Shown one piece after another: positions 1 through 8,114 of a stretch of DNA of 12,375 nucleotides. Made by a program: the position numbers and the translations under genes. Each line of letters opens with the position of its first letter. The stretch's first letter is position 1. The DNA comes from Eubacterium sp. CAG:252 (GTDB taxonomy: Bacteria; Bacillota; Clostridia; Lachnospirales; Lachnospiraceae), in the NCBI GenBank assembly GCA_000436535.1, contig FR886339.1, forward strand, positions 1-12,375. Direction: 5' to 3'. The notes under the pieces were generated by a model that made no database searches, was not told the DNA's origin, and saw nothing but the letters and a program-made list of their open reading frames with translations.

Positions 1-54
1 CCAAGAGAAGAACTTAAGGAGATTATGTTTATTCCTTTGATGGATGAGGAATAA
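1..54 (+). CDS. C-terminal end of an upstream gene (partial)
   Basis: An open frame enters from the left edge and ends in TAA at 52-54. It reads PREELKEIMFIPLMDEE, 17 residues of an acidic, soluble-looking tail. Too little is visible to name a family. Its position just before a polysaccharide gene block suggests another enzyme of the same locus, but that is inference only. The frame uses the same AAG, GAA and ATT codons as the genes that follow, which supports a real coding end rather than a chance frame. Confidence 0.55.
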   Translation, partial: PREELKEIMFIPLMDEE

Positions 55-68
55 TTAGTATACAATAA

Positions 69-211
69 GATGTGCTGTATTTGTATAATATGATACAATA
101 CGATGGTTAAACAGTCAAAAATCTGGTTATGAATGAAAGATATATCTTTCTAATTTGCATCCTCGGTATCATAGTATTATTATAAAGATAAAAAGTATAA
201 AATACAGCATC
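69..211. repeat. Three-tier nested inverted repeats in the leader gap
   Basis: This gap between genes holds three nested inverted repeats. The outer arms TGCTGTATTT (73-82) and AAATACAGCA (200-209) are perfect 10-bp complements. Inside them TATGATAC (89-96) pairs with GTATCATA (166-173), and an adjoining ATAAT/ATTAT can extend this with a small bulge. At the centre GAAAGATATATCTTTC (135-150) is a perfect 16-bp palindrome. If transcribed, the RNA could fold into a long three-part hairpin ending about 15 bases before the first gene's start codon. It could be a structured leader, a MITE-like remnant, or a DNA-level cruciform. No clear target-site duplication was seen. Confidence 0.5.
155..183 (+). 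promoter_or_regulatory. Possible sigma-A promoter for the first operon
   Basis: TTGCAT (155-160) and TATTAT (178-183) are separated by 17 bp. The -10 matches TATAAT at five of six positions; the -35 is weak. The likely start of transcription is about 35 bases before the GT2 start codon. A second TATAAT at 84-89 lacks a good -35, so the choice is uncertain. Confidence 0.25.
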
Positions 212-225
212 AGATTGGAGATATT

Positions 226-1170
226 ATGAAAAAGATAAGTATAATGGTACCTTGTTATAACGAGGAAGAAAATGTTGTACCATTGAGTGAAGCGCTTATA
301 GATATGTTTGCAAAAGACCTTCCAAAGTATGATTATGAGATATTATTTATTGATAATGATTCTACGGATACAACAAGAGTTAAGTTAAGACAGTTATGTA
401 AGAATAACCCAAAGATAAAAGCAATATTTAATGCAAAGAACTTCGGACAGTTTAATTCACCTTATTATGGAATACTCCAGACAACAGGTGACTGTACTAT
501 ACCTGTATGCGCAGACTTTCAGGACCCTATCGATGTTATCCCAAGACTTGTTGCAAAGTGGGAGGAAGGATATAAGATTGTGTGTGCAGTAAAGTCATCA
601 AGCAAGGAAAATCCTGTTATGTACTTTCTCCGCTCATGCTATTACAAGCTTATAAAGAAGATGTCATCGGTTGAACAGATAGAGCACTTTACAGGTTTTG
701 GTCTTTATGACAAGTCTTTTGTGCAGGTGTTAAGAGACCTTAAAGATCCTATTCCTTTCATAAGAGGCATAGTTGGTGAATTAGGCTTTAAAAAGACTGA
801 AATTGAATATACACAGGCACAGAGAAGAGCAGGAAAGACTCATAATAATTTCTTTACATTATATGATGCAGCTATGTTAAGCTTTACATCATATACAAAA
901 ATAGGCTTAAGACTTGCAACATTTGTTGGTGCATTTATAGGGGTTGTCAGTGTTATTGTGGCAATTGTATATCTTATACTTAAACTTGTATACTGGAACA
1001 GATTTGCAGCAGGGATGGCACCACTTATTATATTAGTGTGCTTCTTAGGTGCTATGCAGCTTATATTCATAGGTCTTATGGGCGAGTATATACTCAGTAT
1101 GAATAAGCGTCTTATGAACAGGCCGCTTGTTGTTGAAGAAGAAAGACTTAATTTTGAAGAAGAAAAGTAA
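226..1170 (+). CDS. GtrB/DPM1-type polyprenyl-phosphate glycosyltransferase (GT2)
   Basis: This is probably a membrane-anchored family 2 glycosyltransferase that moves a hexose from a nucleotide sugar onto undecaprenyl phosphate on the inner face of the membrane. The 314 residues show the GT-A opening VPCYNEEENV (8-17), the nucleotide-binding DNDSTD (43-48), and ADFQDP (96-101) in place of the usual DADLQDP. RRAGKTHNNF (200-209) replaces the usual R-x-x-G-x-S-K motif. Two membrane segments follow at about 229-255 and 262-288, as in GtrB proteins. GGAG at 217-220 lies 5 bases before the ATG. It is the first gene of a block with a LicD protein, a flippase and two GT-C-like proteins, so its lipid-linked sugar may be the donor for those. 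The sugar cannot be told from sequence. Confidence 0.85.
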   Translation: MKKISIMVPCYNEEENVVPLSEALIDMFAKDLPKYDYEILFIDNDSTDTTRVKLRQLCKNNPKIKAIFNAKNFGQFNSPYYGILQTTGDCTIPVCADFQDPIDVIPRLVAKWEEGYKIVCAVKSSSKENPVMYFLRSCYYKLIKKMSSVEQIEHFTGFGLYDKSFVQVLRDLKDPIPFIRGIVGELGFKKTEIEYTQAQRRAGKTHNNFFTLYDAAMLSFTSYTKIGLRLATFVGAFIGVVSVIVAIVYLILKLVYWNRFAAGMAPLIILVCFLGAMQLIFIGLMGEYILSMNKRLMNRPLVVEEERLNFEEEK

Positions 1171-1209
1171 TAAACATAATTAACTTATGATTAGCAGAAT
1201 GGAGAGGTT

Positions 1210-2037
1210 ATGACTAATTTAGAAAAAGCACACAGGATAAACAGAATACTTATGAGAAAGCTTCACTCGGTATGTGAAGAATATGGAATTACATATTATT
1301 ACGACTCGGGTTCACTTATCGGGGCAGTAAGACATAAAGATTTTATACCATGGGATGATGATATTGATATCGCATTTACAAGGAAAGAATTCAAAAAGCT
1401 TAAGGAAGTACCTAAGGAAGCATGGGGCGAGGACTTTGAACTTGTGGAAGTTAAAGACCTTGTAAAGGATGCGTTCTTTGACTTTCCAGCAAGACTTGTA
1501 TATCTTGGAGAGTCAGTGCCTCTTCAGAGCTATGACAAAGTAAAGGGACACGTAGTAAAGAAGTATGAGGATAAGATGGTGCTCGACTGTTTCATCCTTG
1601 ATAATGCCTATGATTCAGCATTTAAGCAGTTAATATTAAGAATGAGACTTACATTTATATATGGTCAGTGTATGGGACACAGGGATTCTATTGATTATTC
1701 AGAATTCGGAACAATCACAGGTCTTGGCGTAAGATTTTTTGCTGCTATAGGAAGACACAAGTCACTTGATAAGCTCAGGGAAAAGTATGCTAAAGTCAGC
1801 CAGTCTGTAAAGGGAAATACTAAACACTACTTTTACAGTAATTATCCTATGCCGGAACTTAAGAAGTGGGTTGAAAAGGACTGGTACAGGGAAACAGTAC
1901 CTCTTCAGGTTGGAGATGACTACTTTAACTGCCCTGTAGACTATGACAAAGTATTAAGGGCATGTTATGGTGATTATATGCAGCTTCCGCCAGAAGAAAC
2001 AAGAGTACCTATGCATGTAAAACCAGATAAACAGTAA
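1210..2037 (+). CDS. LicD-family phosphotransferase
   Basis: This is a 275-residue soluble LicD protein. The family transfers phosphocholine or related phospho-alcohols (for example ribitol-5-phosphate in FKRP-type members) from a CDP-linked donor to a sugar hydroxyl. The diagnostic block runs from YDSGSLIGAV (31-40) through RHKDFIPWDDDIDIA (41-55); Asp49, Asp50, Asp51 and Asp53 are the expected metal and nucleotidyl-chemistry residues. A strong GGAGAGG site (1201-1207) precedes the ATG, 39 bases after the previous stop, so it is co-transcribed. The LicC-like gene at 6993 could supply its CDP-choline-type donor, which argues for phosphocholine as the substituent. No choline kinase is in view, so other phospho-alcohols remain possible. 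Confidence 0.85.
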   Translation: MTNLEKAHRINRILMRKLHSVCEEYGITYYYDSGSLIGAVRHKDFIPWDDDIDIAFTRKEFKKLKEVPKEAWGEDFELVEVKDLVKDAFFDFPARLVYLGESVPLQSYDKVKGHVVKKYEDKMVLDCFILDNAYDSAFKQLILRMRLTFIYGQCMGHRDSIDYSEFGTITGLGVRFFAAIGRHKSLDKLREKYAKVSQSVKGNTKHYFYSNYPMPELKKWVEKDWYRETVPLQVGDDYFNCPVDYDKVLRACYGDYMQLPPEETRVPMHVKPDKQ

Positions 2038-2081
2038 GTAATATTTATATGGTATAAAAATAGACAGAAACGGAGATTTAT

Positions 2082-3275
2082 ATGAAAATACCAGATAAGT
2101 TAAAAGGTATTACAGGCGATTTTATGTACAGCATGATGGGACTTATTGTGATGAATGGAGTAATCCAGCTTGCATTATACCCATTTTTAAGCAAAAAGTT
2201 AGGAACGGATGAATTCGGAGTTGTTCTTACGCTTATATCACTCATATCAATTATGGGCTCTACCTTTGGTACGGCAGCCAACTATTCAAGAATGGTTACA
2301 AGAATGAAGGGGCAGGACAGTAATGGGGATTATAATATATTTCTTTTAATGATAGCTGTTCTTTCAGTAATTGTTTCTATAGGCGGTCTTGTGTGGCTTC
2401 ATAAGTTCAGCGCCATAGCAGAGGCAGGCTATCTTATATTAATGATAGTGACAGTGCTCAGATATTACTCAGATGTTGAATTCAGGCTTAACCTTAATTA
2501 CAAAAGATTTTTTATATTCTATCTGCTTATATCAGTTGGATACTTAGCAGGTATAGGACTGTTCTTTGTCACACATTCGTGGATTATCGCCATGCTTTGC
2601 GGAGAATGTCTTGCAGTAGGCTTTGTTATGGCTACAGGCGGTATATACAGAGGACAGCTTTTTAAGAAGAGTAAGTACTTTAAGGATAATATGAGGTCGC
2701 TTTTAATACTGTCTGGTACAGAACTTATAGCAGCAGTTATACTTAATGCAGACAGACTTATATTACAGGCTATAGACGGAGGAACATCGGTAACTATATT
2801 CTATGCGGCAACGCTTATAGGAAAGATGGTTTCACTTATATCAACACCTCTTAACGGAGTTATAATCGGACATCTTACCAAGTACGAGGGCGGCATAAAG
2901 AAGAGTACATTTGTTAAGCTCTGTCTTGGCAGCGTTGTAGGAAGTCTTATTATAAATGTGTTCTGCTTCGGAGTATCATTTATATTCGTAAGAGTAATGT
3001 ATGCTGAGATATTTGACCTTGTAAAGCCATACCTGTGGTGTGCCAACTTAGGTCAGGTATTCTACTTTATAGCTAATACACTCACTGTTATACTGTTAAG
3101 ATTTACAGATGAAAAGTACCAGCTTGTTATTAATATATTATTCCTGATAGTATTTGTTGTAATAGCAATTCCTATGACATTTGCATTCGGCTTATGGGGA
3201 ATGGCTATAGCTTTAGTTGCTGTCAACCTTATTAAGATATTAATAATAATGGCTGTTGGCTGTGCAAAGATTTAA
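2082..3275 (+). CDS. Wzx-like polysaccharide flippase (MOP superfamily)
   Basis: This 397-residue, very hydrophobic protein has about 11-12 predicted membrane segments. The N-terminal region (16-72), with LALYPFLSKKLGTDEFGVV and a charged YSRMVTRMKG loop, resembles O-antigen and teichoic-acid flippases. The LNADRLIL segment (221-228) matches the conserved asparagine-Asp-Arg site in the middle of these proteins. It probably turns undecaprenyl-diphosphate-linked repeat units from the inner to the outer membrane face. At 397 residues it is at the short end for the family. GGAG (2072-2075) stands 6 bases before the ATG. Its place between LicD and the two membrane glycosyltransferase candidates fits export of a partly decorated unit. 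The substrate cannot be read from the sequence. Confidence 0.8.
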   Translation: MKIPDKLKGITGDFMYSMMGLIVMNGVIQLALYPFLSKKLGTDEFGVVLTLISLISIMGSTFGTAANYSRMVTRMKGQDSNGDYNIFLLMIAVLSVIVSIGGLVWLHKFSAIAEAGYLILMIVTVLRYYSDVEFRLNLNYKRFFIFYLLISVGYLAGIGLFFVTHSWIIAMLCGECLAVGFVMATGGIYRGQLFKKSKYFKDNMRSLLILSGTELIAAVILNADRLILQAIDGGTSVTIFYAATLIGKMVSLISTPLNGVIIGHLTKYEGGIKKSTFVKLCLGSVVGSLIINVFCFGVSFIFVRVMYAEIFDLVKPYLWCANLGQVFYFIANTLTVILLRFTDEKYQLVINILFLIVFVVIAIPMTFAFGLWGMAIALVAVNLIKILIIMAVGCAKI

Positions 3276-3296
3276 TAATAGTTTCAAGGGAGTTAT

Positions 3297-5399
3297 ATGG
3301 GAAAAATCAGTTATAAAAAAGAATTAATCATATATTGTTTTACTCTGTTAATGACTGCATTACTTTTTGGAAATAATATATTGCTTTATCAGGGAAAAAA
3401 GGCGGCATTGATAATGGCTGTTATAGTAACGGTTATTGATGTGCTGTCAGCTATACTTGCTAAAAAATATATAAGTATTGTTAACCAGTTATCGGCGGGT
3501 CTGTTTGTATTTTTTGCATATGTGCTTGTGTCAGTTCTGTTTAACAATGCTATGTGGGATTATGAATCACGTTTTTCAAAGGGACTTATAGTATTCTTTA
3601 CAGTATATTCTTTCATAGTTATTGAGTCACTTATTGCATTTGTAAGGACATACAATAAGGAAAAGCTTGTAAGCTGGTTTAAGGATAACAGGGTAATGCT
3701 TGTTGTGCTGCTTATAGTATTAGTTTCAAGAATTCCATCAATGACACTTTCACAAAGATGGGATGCAGGCGAATATTACTATAGAATAGGACTTGCCAGA
3801 AATAATTTTACTTATTCAGGACTTGCAGATTTTTTTCATAGTTATAGTCTTTGCGGACATTCAGCATCACTTTTTTGTATGACATATATGATAGGTGAAA
3901 TGATATATCCAAGACATATAATAGGAATATCAGTTATTAATCTTATACTAACACTTATTGCAATGTGGTGTATCTATAAGATAATAGTAAAGATTACAAG
4001 GTATGCATCAAAGAGCCTGTGTGCAGTGTATACACTTCTTATATCGTTTGCGCCACTCGTGTATACATTTACTACACATCTTAATCTTGATTATACTATG
4101 GCGCTTATAGTTGTGATGATTATATGCAGCTATATGTATGAAAAGCCTGTGCTTGTGGGAATACTCAGTATATTATGTTTCCAGACAAAGGAAAATGGCC
4201 TTGTCGTTGTTGCAGGTATCGCACTTGGACAGATAGTAAGACATATTCTCTGCGATAAGAAAAACTGCATAAAGCCTATATTCACAGACTTAAGATTATA
4301 TGCGACATTAATAGCTGCACTTTTACAGCTCAGGTACTTTAATAAGTACGGTAATAACTGGGTTGCAACTGGCGACCAGGAGGCTGGCGGTCTGTTTAAG
4401 TGGAACAACCATGGCTCAGAGTGTCTTGGCCTTAACCCTTACTATATATGGATGAAGTTCAGACAGCAGTTTATACTTAACTTCAACTGGATTGTAGTGC
4501 TTATAATAATAGCTGGAACAATATACATTATAAAGAATAAGGAATATCTTAAGAAGCTTGGACATAAGAGAAGTGAAAGCTTTATGATATGCAGCGTTGT
4601 TGGTTCACTTGTGACACATTCTATGTTTGCTTATCTTTATATAACAGGAACCTGTACAAGATATAATATAATAAGCGATATACTTATGTATATTATTGCC
4701 ATATATGTTATTGACAGGTTCAGGGAGGTATATGGATATAAGCAGAGTGTGACCGGTGATAATACAGCTAAGGCAGGTAACAGCACAGTAAGAAAGTATG
4801 CCGGAAAGGTATTGCTTGGTATCTGGATAGTTCTTGTGGCAGCAGAGTGCTTTGTCACAATCGACCCGCTCTCAAAGCTTGTTTTCACTAATGCAGATTC
4901 TGTAACAATGGATACACTTATTATGACAAGAGAGCACGAGCTTATGACTTATGGTGAGTCGCTTATCCATAATACACAGTACCAGAGTTATGATAAGTCT
5001 ATGGATAAGATGCTTAAAGACATAGATTATGACCCTGATACAACTGATATATACCTTTATGATGATGGCGGTGTGTTCATATGTGGTAATGTTCCCCTGT
5101 ACTATCTTAGCTGGGATAAGACCAAGCAGAAGAGAGTGTTTTATCAGAATGAGAATACAAAGCAGATGAATGATTATTATCTCATATTCGACCTTGATGA
5201 GAAGGGCGATGAGCTTTTAAAGAATGGTGAGCTTAAGGAAAAGGCAGTGTTTGTTGTAACGACATATTATGTCAATAAGTCAGTAAATGTAGACTTTTCA
5301 ATGGACGTATTAAGCCGTTATTACGATATATCTGAAAGAAAAACTGCATCAACTTATCAGGGCGGTATATATTATTATGAACTTACACTGAAAAAGTAA
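3297..5399 (+). CDS. Large membrane protein, probable GT-C glycosyltransferase
   Basis: A 700-residue protein with about 12 membrane segments over residues 10-520 and a soluble C-terminal domain (about 525-700). Two features point to the GT-C fold used by PMT/ArnT-like transferases, which take lipid-phosphate sugars outside the membrane. The first is an acidic motif, RWDAGEYY (154-161), in a loop after an early membrane segment. The second is TKENG (297-301), matching the KE-x motif of that group. The C-terminal domain is polar and Tyr/Asp-rich and probably faces outward. AGGGAG (3287-3292) lies 4 bases before the ATG and 21 bases after the flippase stop. A Wzy-type polymerase role is an alternative because none other is seen here. 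The exact sugar and acceptor are unknown. Confidence 0.6.
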   Translation: MGKISYKKELIIYCFTLLMTALLFGNNILLYQGKKAALIMAVIVTVIDVLSAILAKKYISIVNQLSAGLFVFFAYVLVSVLFNNAMWDYESRFSKGLIVFFTVYSFIVIESLIAFVRTYNKEKLVSWFKDNRVMLVVLLIVLVSRIPSMTLSQRWDAGEYYYRIGLARNNFTYSGLADFFHSYSLCGHSASLFCMTYMIGEMIYPRHIIGISVINLILTLIAMWCIYKIIVKITRYASKSLCAVYTLLISFAPLVYTFTTHLNLDYTMALIVVMIICSYMYEKPVLVGILSILCFQTKENGLVVVAGIALGQIVRHILCDKKNCIKPIFTDLRLYATLIAALLQLRYFNKYGNNWVATGDQEAGGLFKWNNHGSECLGLNPYYIWMKFRQQFILNFNWIVVLIIIAGTIYIIKNKEYLKKLGHKRSESFMICSVVGSLVTHSMFAYLYITGTCTRYNIISDILMYIIAIYVIDRFREVYGYKQSVTGDNTAKAGNSTVRKYAGKVLLGIWIVLVAAECFVTIDPLSKLVFTNADSVTMDTLIMTREHELMTYGESLIHNTQYQSYDKSMDKMLKDIDYDPDTTDIYLYDDGGVFICGNVPLYYLSWDKTKQKRVFYQNENTKQMNDYYLIFDLDEKGDELLKNGELKEKAVFVVTTYYVNKSVNVDFSMDVLSRYYDISERKTASTYQGGIYYYELTLKK

Positions 5400-5495
5400 T
5401 TAATATACGAAACAGATAGATAAAGTTATAAATAGCATATAAATATACAAATCATAAAAATATTAGGAGAATAATTATTGCAAGGAGAAATGGCA

Positions 5496-6734
5496 ATGAA
5501 AAGTGAGTACCTGAAGTCAAAAAAATTCTATGAAATAGTATTTATATGCTGTGCATTTGCAGGTATAATCGCGTGGGCAGCAGGGATAATACTGTTTGGT
5601 AATTCATCAGAACAGTTTGATATATTCTTTTTGAATACACAGGATTTTTTTGCGGATATAACTAATGTAATAGGATATTCCGCAAACAGGAATACATACG
5701 TTGAAACGTATTATCTTGGAGCATCTGAGAGAGCATATCCGGCTATTGTGTATCTGATGGCTTATATGTTATCAAGAATAGTGAATATGGACCCATATTT
5801 TGAGAGAAATTACTTCCTTGATATGTATACAGATACTAAGCTTCTCATAATACTTATACTTATTCTTATTGTAAATATGATAGCTATATATGAGCTTATA
5901 AGAAGCTGCAAGAACGGTAATAATGCTGTAAAGATTATGTCAGCGGTTGCTTTCTGTTTGTCATCGCCTGTGATATTCACGGTGGAGAGGGCAAACTTTC
6001 TTCTGATGACAATATTCTTTATAATATTTTATATATTTAATTATGACAGTGAGAATAAAGTAAGAAGAGAGCTTGCACTTATATCACTTGCACTGGCAGC
6101 TTCATTTAAGCTTACTCCGGCAGTGCTTGGAATACTGCTCATATATAATAAGCAGTGGAAAGAGGTCGTAAGGGTTATAATATATGGTCTTATATTTGGT
6201 ATTGTGCCATTCATCTTTTTCCATGGCGGACTTGTCAATATAGGAAGAATGTTCCACAATGCCTCACTTAATGTAGATAAGTACGTAAGTACAGAAGGAG
6301 CTACTTTGACAGCTTCACTTGTAGCGCTTGGTGTCAAGGCGACAGAGGGTTCAATCAAGGTATTAAAGAATATAACGTATGTTGTAGCTTTACTGCTTCT
6401 TATACAGTCACTTTTCTATAAGGAAAAGTGGGAGGTTATAATGGCAGTTTCGATGGTTCTTATCGTGACACCATCACATTCAGGATATTACTGTATAATA
6501 TACATTATTCCGGCAGCGATTGCATTTTTAAATGCAAAACAGCACTCATATAGTGACCTGCTGATATTATTTGCCCTTATTCTTATTGTTATGGACTTCC
6601 AGTGCAGTCTGTTCAAAAATGTGTTTGATTATCATCTTGCTATAGTTCTCATCCTTGCAGTGCTTCTTGTGAGAGGATTTATCAGAATGTACGAAGTTAT
6701 AAACGTAAGAATGAAAAATAAAGCTGTTCAATAG
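5496..6734 (+). CDS. GT87/DUF2029-like membrane glycosyltransferase
   Basis: A 412-residue protein with about 9-11 membrane segments. Its closest visible resemblance is to the GT87 (DUF2029) polyprenyl-phosphate-sugar transferases. Supporting features are acidic residues in the first outer loop (Asp50 and Asp54), ERANFLL (164-170), and SFKLTP (203-208) in the middle of the protein, typical of this group. It would transfer a sugar from a lipid-phosphate donor on the outer face. The start at 5496 is chosen because AAGGAG (5482-5487) is 8 bases upstream. A TTG at 5478 with AGGAGA (5465-5470) would add six residues, and ATG 5490 is too close to its site. The 96-base gap before it is AT-rich with nothing convincing. 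It is the last gene before a strong hairpin. Confidence 0.6.
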   Translation: MKSEYLKSKKFYEIVFICCAFAGIIAWAAGIILFGNSSEQFDIFFLNTQDFFADITNVIGYSANRNTYVETYYLGASERAYPAIVYLMAYMLSRIVNMDPYFERNYFLDMYTDTKLLIILILILIVNMIAIYELIRSCKNGNNAVKIMSAVAFCLSSPVIFTVERANFLLMTIFFIIFYIFNYDSENKVRRELALISLALAASFKLTPAVLGILLIYNKQWKEVVRVIIYGLIFGIVPFIFFHGGLVNIGRMFHNASLNVDKYVSTEGATLTASLVALGVKATEGSIKVLKNITYVVALLLLIQSLFYKEKWEVIMAVSMVLIVTPSHSGYYCIIYIIPAAIAFLNAKQHSYSDLLILFALILIVMDFQCSLFKNVFDYHLAIVLILAVLLVRGFIRMYEVINVRMKNKAVQ

Positions 6735-6756
6735 AAAACTTAAGAAAATATAAGAT

Positions 6757-6810
6757 TTAATTAAGAAAGTCCTAAGATATATTCTAACATCTTAGGACTT
6801 TCTTGATTAA
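6757..6810. terminator. Strong hairpin, probably a bidirectional intrinsic terminator
   Basis: The left arm (6757-6778) and right arm (6789-6810) match at 21 of 22 positions, around a 10-base loop. The core AAGAAAGTCCTAAGAT / ATCTTAGGACTTTCTT is a perfect 16-bp stem. The right arm ends in TTTCTTGATT, giving a weak U-rich tail; the A-rich left arm would do the same on the other strand. It sits 22 bases after the last gene of the first block and separates it from the promoter at 6910. Confidence 0.75.
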
Positions 6811-6909
6811 TGTGTAAGCAATTCAAAGAAATCACCATATTTAACATAAAAACGCAACATAAGGATATAAATGGTTATACAATAAAATGTAAATTATATG
6901 TAAAAATCA

Positions 6910-6938
6910 ATGACAAGTAGTTCAAAGTGTGGTAAAAT
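6910..6938 (+). promoter_or_regulatory. Sigma-A promoter for the LicC-like gene
   Basis: ATGACA (6910-6915) and TAAAAT (6933-6938) each match the consensus at five of six positions, with the ideal 17-bp spacing. Transcription would start near 6945, about 48 bases before the chosen start codon. Its place after the hairpin at 6757-6810 makes the LicC-like gene a separate transcription unit. Three CAAGTA hexamers surround it and may be an operator. Confidence 0.65.
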
Positions 6939-6959
6939 AAGTCAAGTATTGAACAAGTA
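6914..6959. promoter_or_regulatory. Possible operator: three CAAGTA repeats over the promoter
   Basis: CAAGTA occurs at 6914-6919 (overlapping the -35), 6943-6948 (near the transcription start) and 6954-6959. The last two starts are 11 bp apart, about one helical turn. GTTCAA (6920-6925) and TTGAAC (6949-6954) form an inverted repeat around the -10. Repeats so placed suit a DNA-binding regulator, and the gene itself begins with a winged-helix domain. Self-regulation is inference; short repeats in AT-rich DNA can be chance. Confidence 0.3.
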
Positions 6960-6992
6960 ATGATATCATACATAAGATTATGGAGGTTGGAT

Positions 6993-7889
6993 ATGAATCA
7001 TACATTAAGTAAAAAGCAGTTTGACGTATTAGTACTGCTTGAAAAAGAAAGAAAAGCATTTACACAGCGTCAGATAGAAGAAAATACAGGCTATTCATTA
7101 GGAACAATCAACAAGGTAATGCAGGAACTTTCAGAGTTAAGGTATGTAGAGAATGGCCAGATTACTAATGATGGTGTGTCAGCACTTGAGCCATACAGAG
7201 CAAAGAGAGCTATATTTATAGCGGCAGGCTTTGGAAGCAGAATGGTGCCTATCACATTTAACACACCAAAGCCACTTGTAAGAGTACATGGACAAAGGAT
7301 TATCGATGGACTTATAGATGCGTGTCTTGAGGCAGGTATCAATGAAATATATATAGTAAGGGGCTATCTTGCTGAACAGTTCGATCAGCTTCTTTATAAG
7401 TACCCTATGATAAGATTTCTTGAAAACCCTGTATACAATGAAGCTAACAATATATCATCTTCAATGGTAGCAAGATATATGCTTTCTAACGCATATGTTT
7501 TTGAGGCAGATTTACTTATATCTAATCCATCTATCATAACAAAGTATCATTACACATCAGATTTTCTTGCTATTAAGAAGGACAGAACAGATGACTGGTG
7601 CTTTGTGGTAAAGGATGATGTTATTGTTGAGGAGAAGGTCGGTGGTTATGACTGCTGGCAGATGGTAGGCATATCTTACTGGAATGATGAGGATGGGCAT
7701 AAGTTATCTAACGATATCAAGGAAACTTATGAACAGCCGGGTGGTAAGGAAAGATACTGGGAACAGGTTCCACTTGTATTCTGCAAGGACCACTATAAAG
7801 TACATGTACGTGAGTGTGATGAGGATGACATAATCGAGATAGATACATTCAGGGAATTACAGACTATTGATAAGATATATGATGTTTAG
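6993..7889 (+). CDS. Winged-helix / LicC-like nucleotidyltransferase fusion
   Basis: This 298-residue protein joins two domains. Residues 1-65 form a MarR-like winged helix: a helix-turn-helix at about 23-50 and the wing YVENGQITNDGV at 51-62. From 72 a nucleotidyltransferase begins, with AAGFGSRMVPITFNTPKPLV at 77-96 (the GSRM loop and the Lys in TPKPL), a likely metal site EADL at 171-174, and EIDTFREL at 282-289. This layout fits LicC-type CTP:phosphocholine cytidylyltransferases. It could make CDP-choline for the LicD protein at 1210. The start at 6993 is preferred because GGAGG (6982-6986) is well placed; a start at 6960 would need the 11 codons MISYIRLWRLD without a site. The DNA-binding part may sense the pathway or control this operon. 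The exact substrate alcohol is not proven. Confidence 0.75.
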   Translation: MNHTLSKKQFDVLVLLEKERKAFTQRQIEENTGYSLGTINKVMQELSELRYVENGQITNDGVSALEPYRAKRAIFIAAGFGSRMVPITFNTPKPLVRVHGQRIIDGLIDACLEAGINEIYIVRGYLAEQFDQLLYKYPMIRFLENPVYNEANNISSSMVARYMLSNAYVFEADLLISNPSIITKYHYTSDFLAIKKDRTDDWCFVVKDDVIVEEKVGGYDCWQMVGISYWNDEDGHKLSNDIKETYEQPGGKERYWEQVPLVFCKDHYKVHVRECDEDDIIEIDTFRELQTIDKIYDV

Positions 7890-7913
7890 GATTATGTCTT
7901 AATAAGCATATGA

Positions 7914-8114
7914 AAGGTAATAATAAATACAATCGCAGCGGCAGCACTTGAGAACTGGCCGGACTTAATAGTAGAGAGTGGTGTCCACTTTGGCAAAGAG
8001 TCTTACGTACTTCTTGTAGTATGGATTGTGCTTGGTATAATATTCTACTTAAAGCAGATTAAGTATTTAAGACCGGAAAGCAGTGCTAATAATCATTATA
8101 CTAAAGATATATAA
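7914..8114 (+). pseudogene. Start-less C-terminal remnant of a membrane permease
   Basis: The gap between two genes holds an open frame of 66 codons ending in TAA at 8112-8114. It has no ATG, GTG or TTG near its beginning and is preceded in frame by a TGA at 7911. The peptide AALENWPDLIVESGVHFG is followed by a single membrane segment (YVLLVVWIVLGIIFYL) and a basic tail. That is how the last helix of an APC-type permease often ends. A short reading from ATG 7910 (MKGNNKYNRSGST) is in another frame and stops at TGA 7949-7951; it could be the old gene's start joined after an internal deletion. Permeases for choline or amines occur in lic operons, so loss of such a gene here would fit. The family call is tentative. 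Confidence 0.5.

Noticed and set aside
84..89. TATAAT as a promoter for the first operon
   Set aside because: No acceptable -35 lies 16-18 bases upstream, and the hexamer falls in the nested inverted repeats. The pair at 155-183 is better, though still weak.
5478..5495. TTG start for the GT87-like protein
   Set aside because: A usable AGGAGA lies upstream, but ATG 5496 with AAGGAG 8 bases away is the better start, and the membrane protein gains nothing from six extra residues. It remains a possible alternative.
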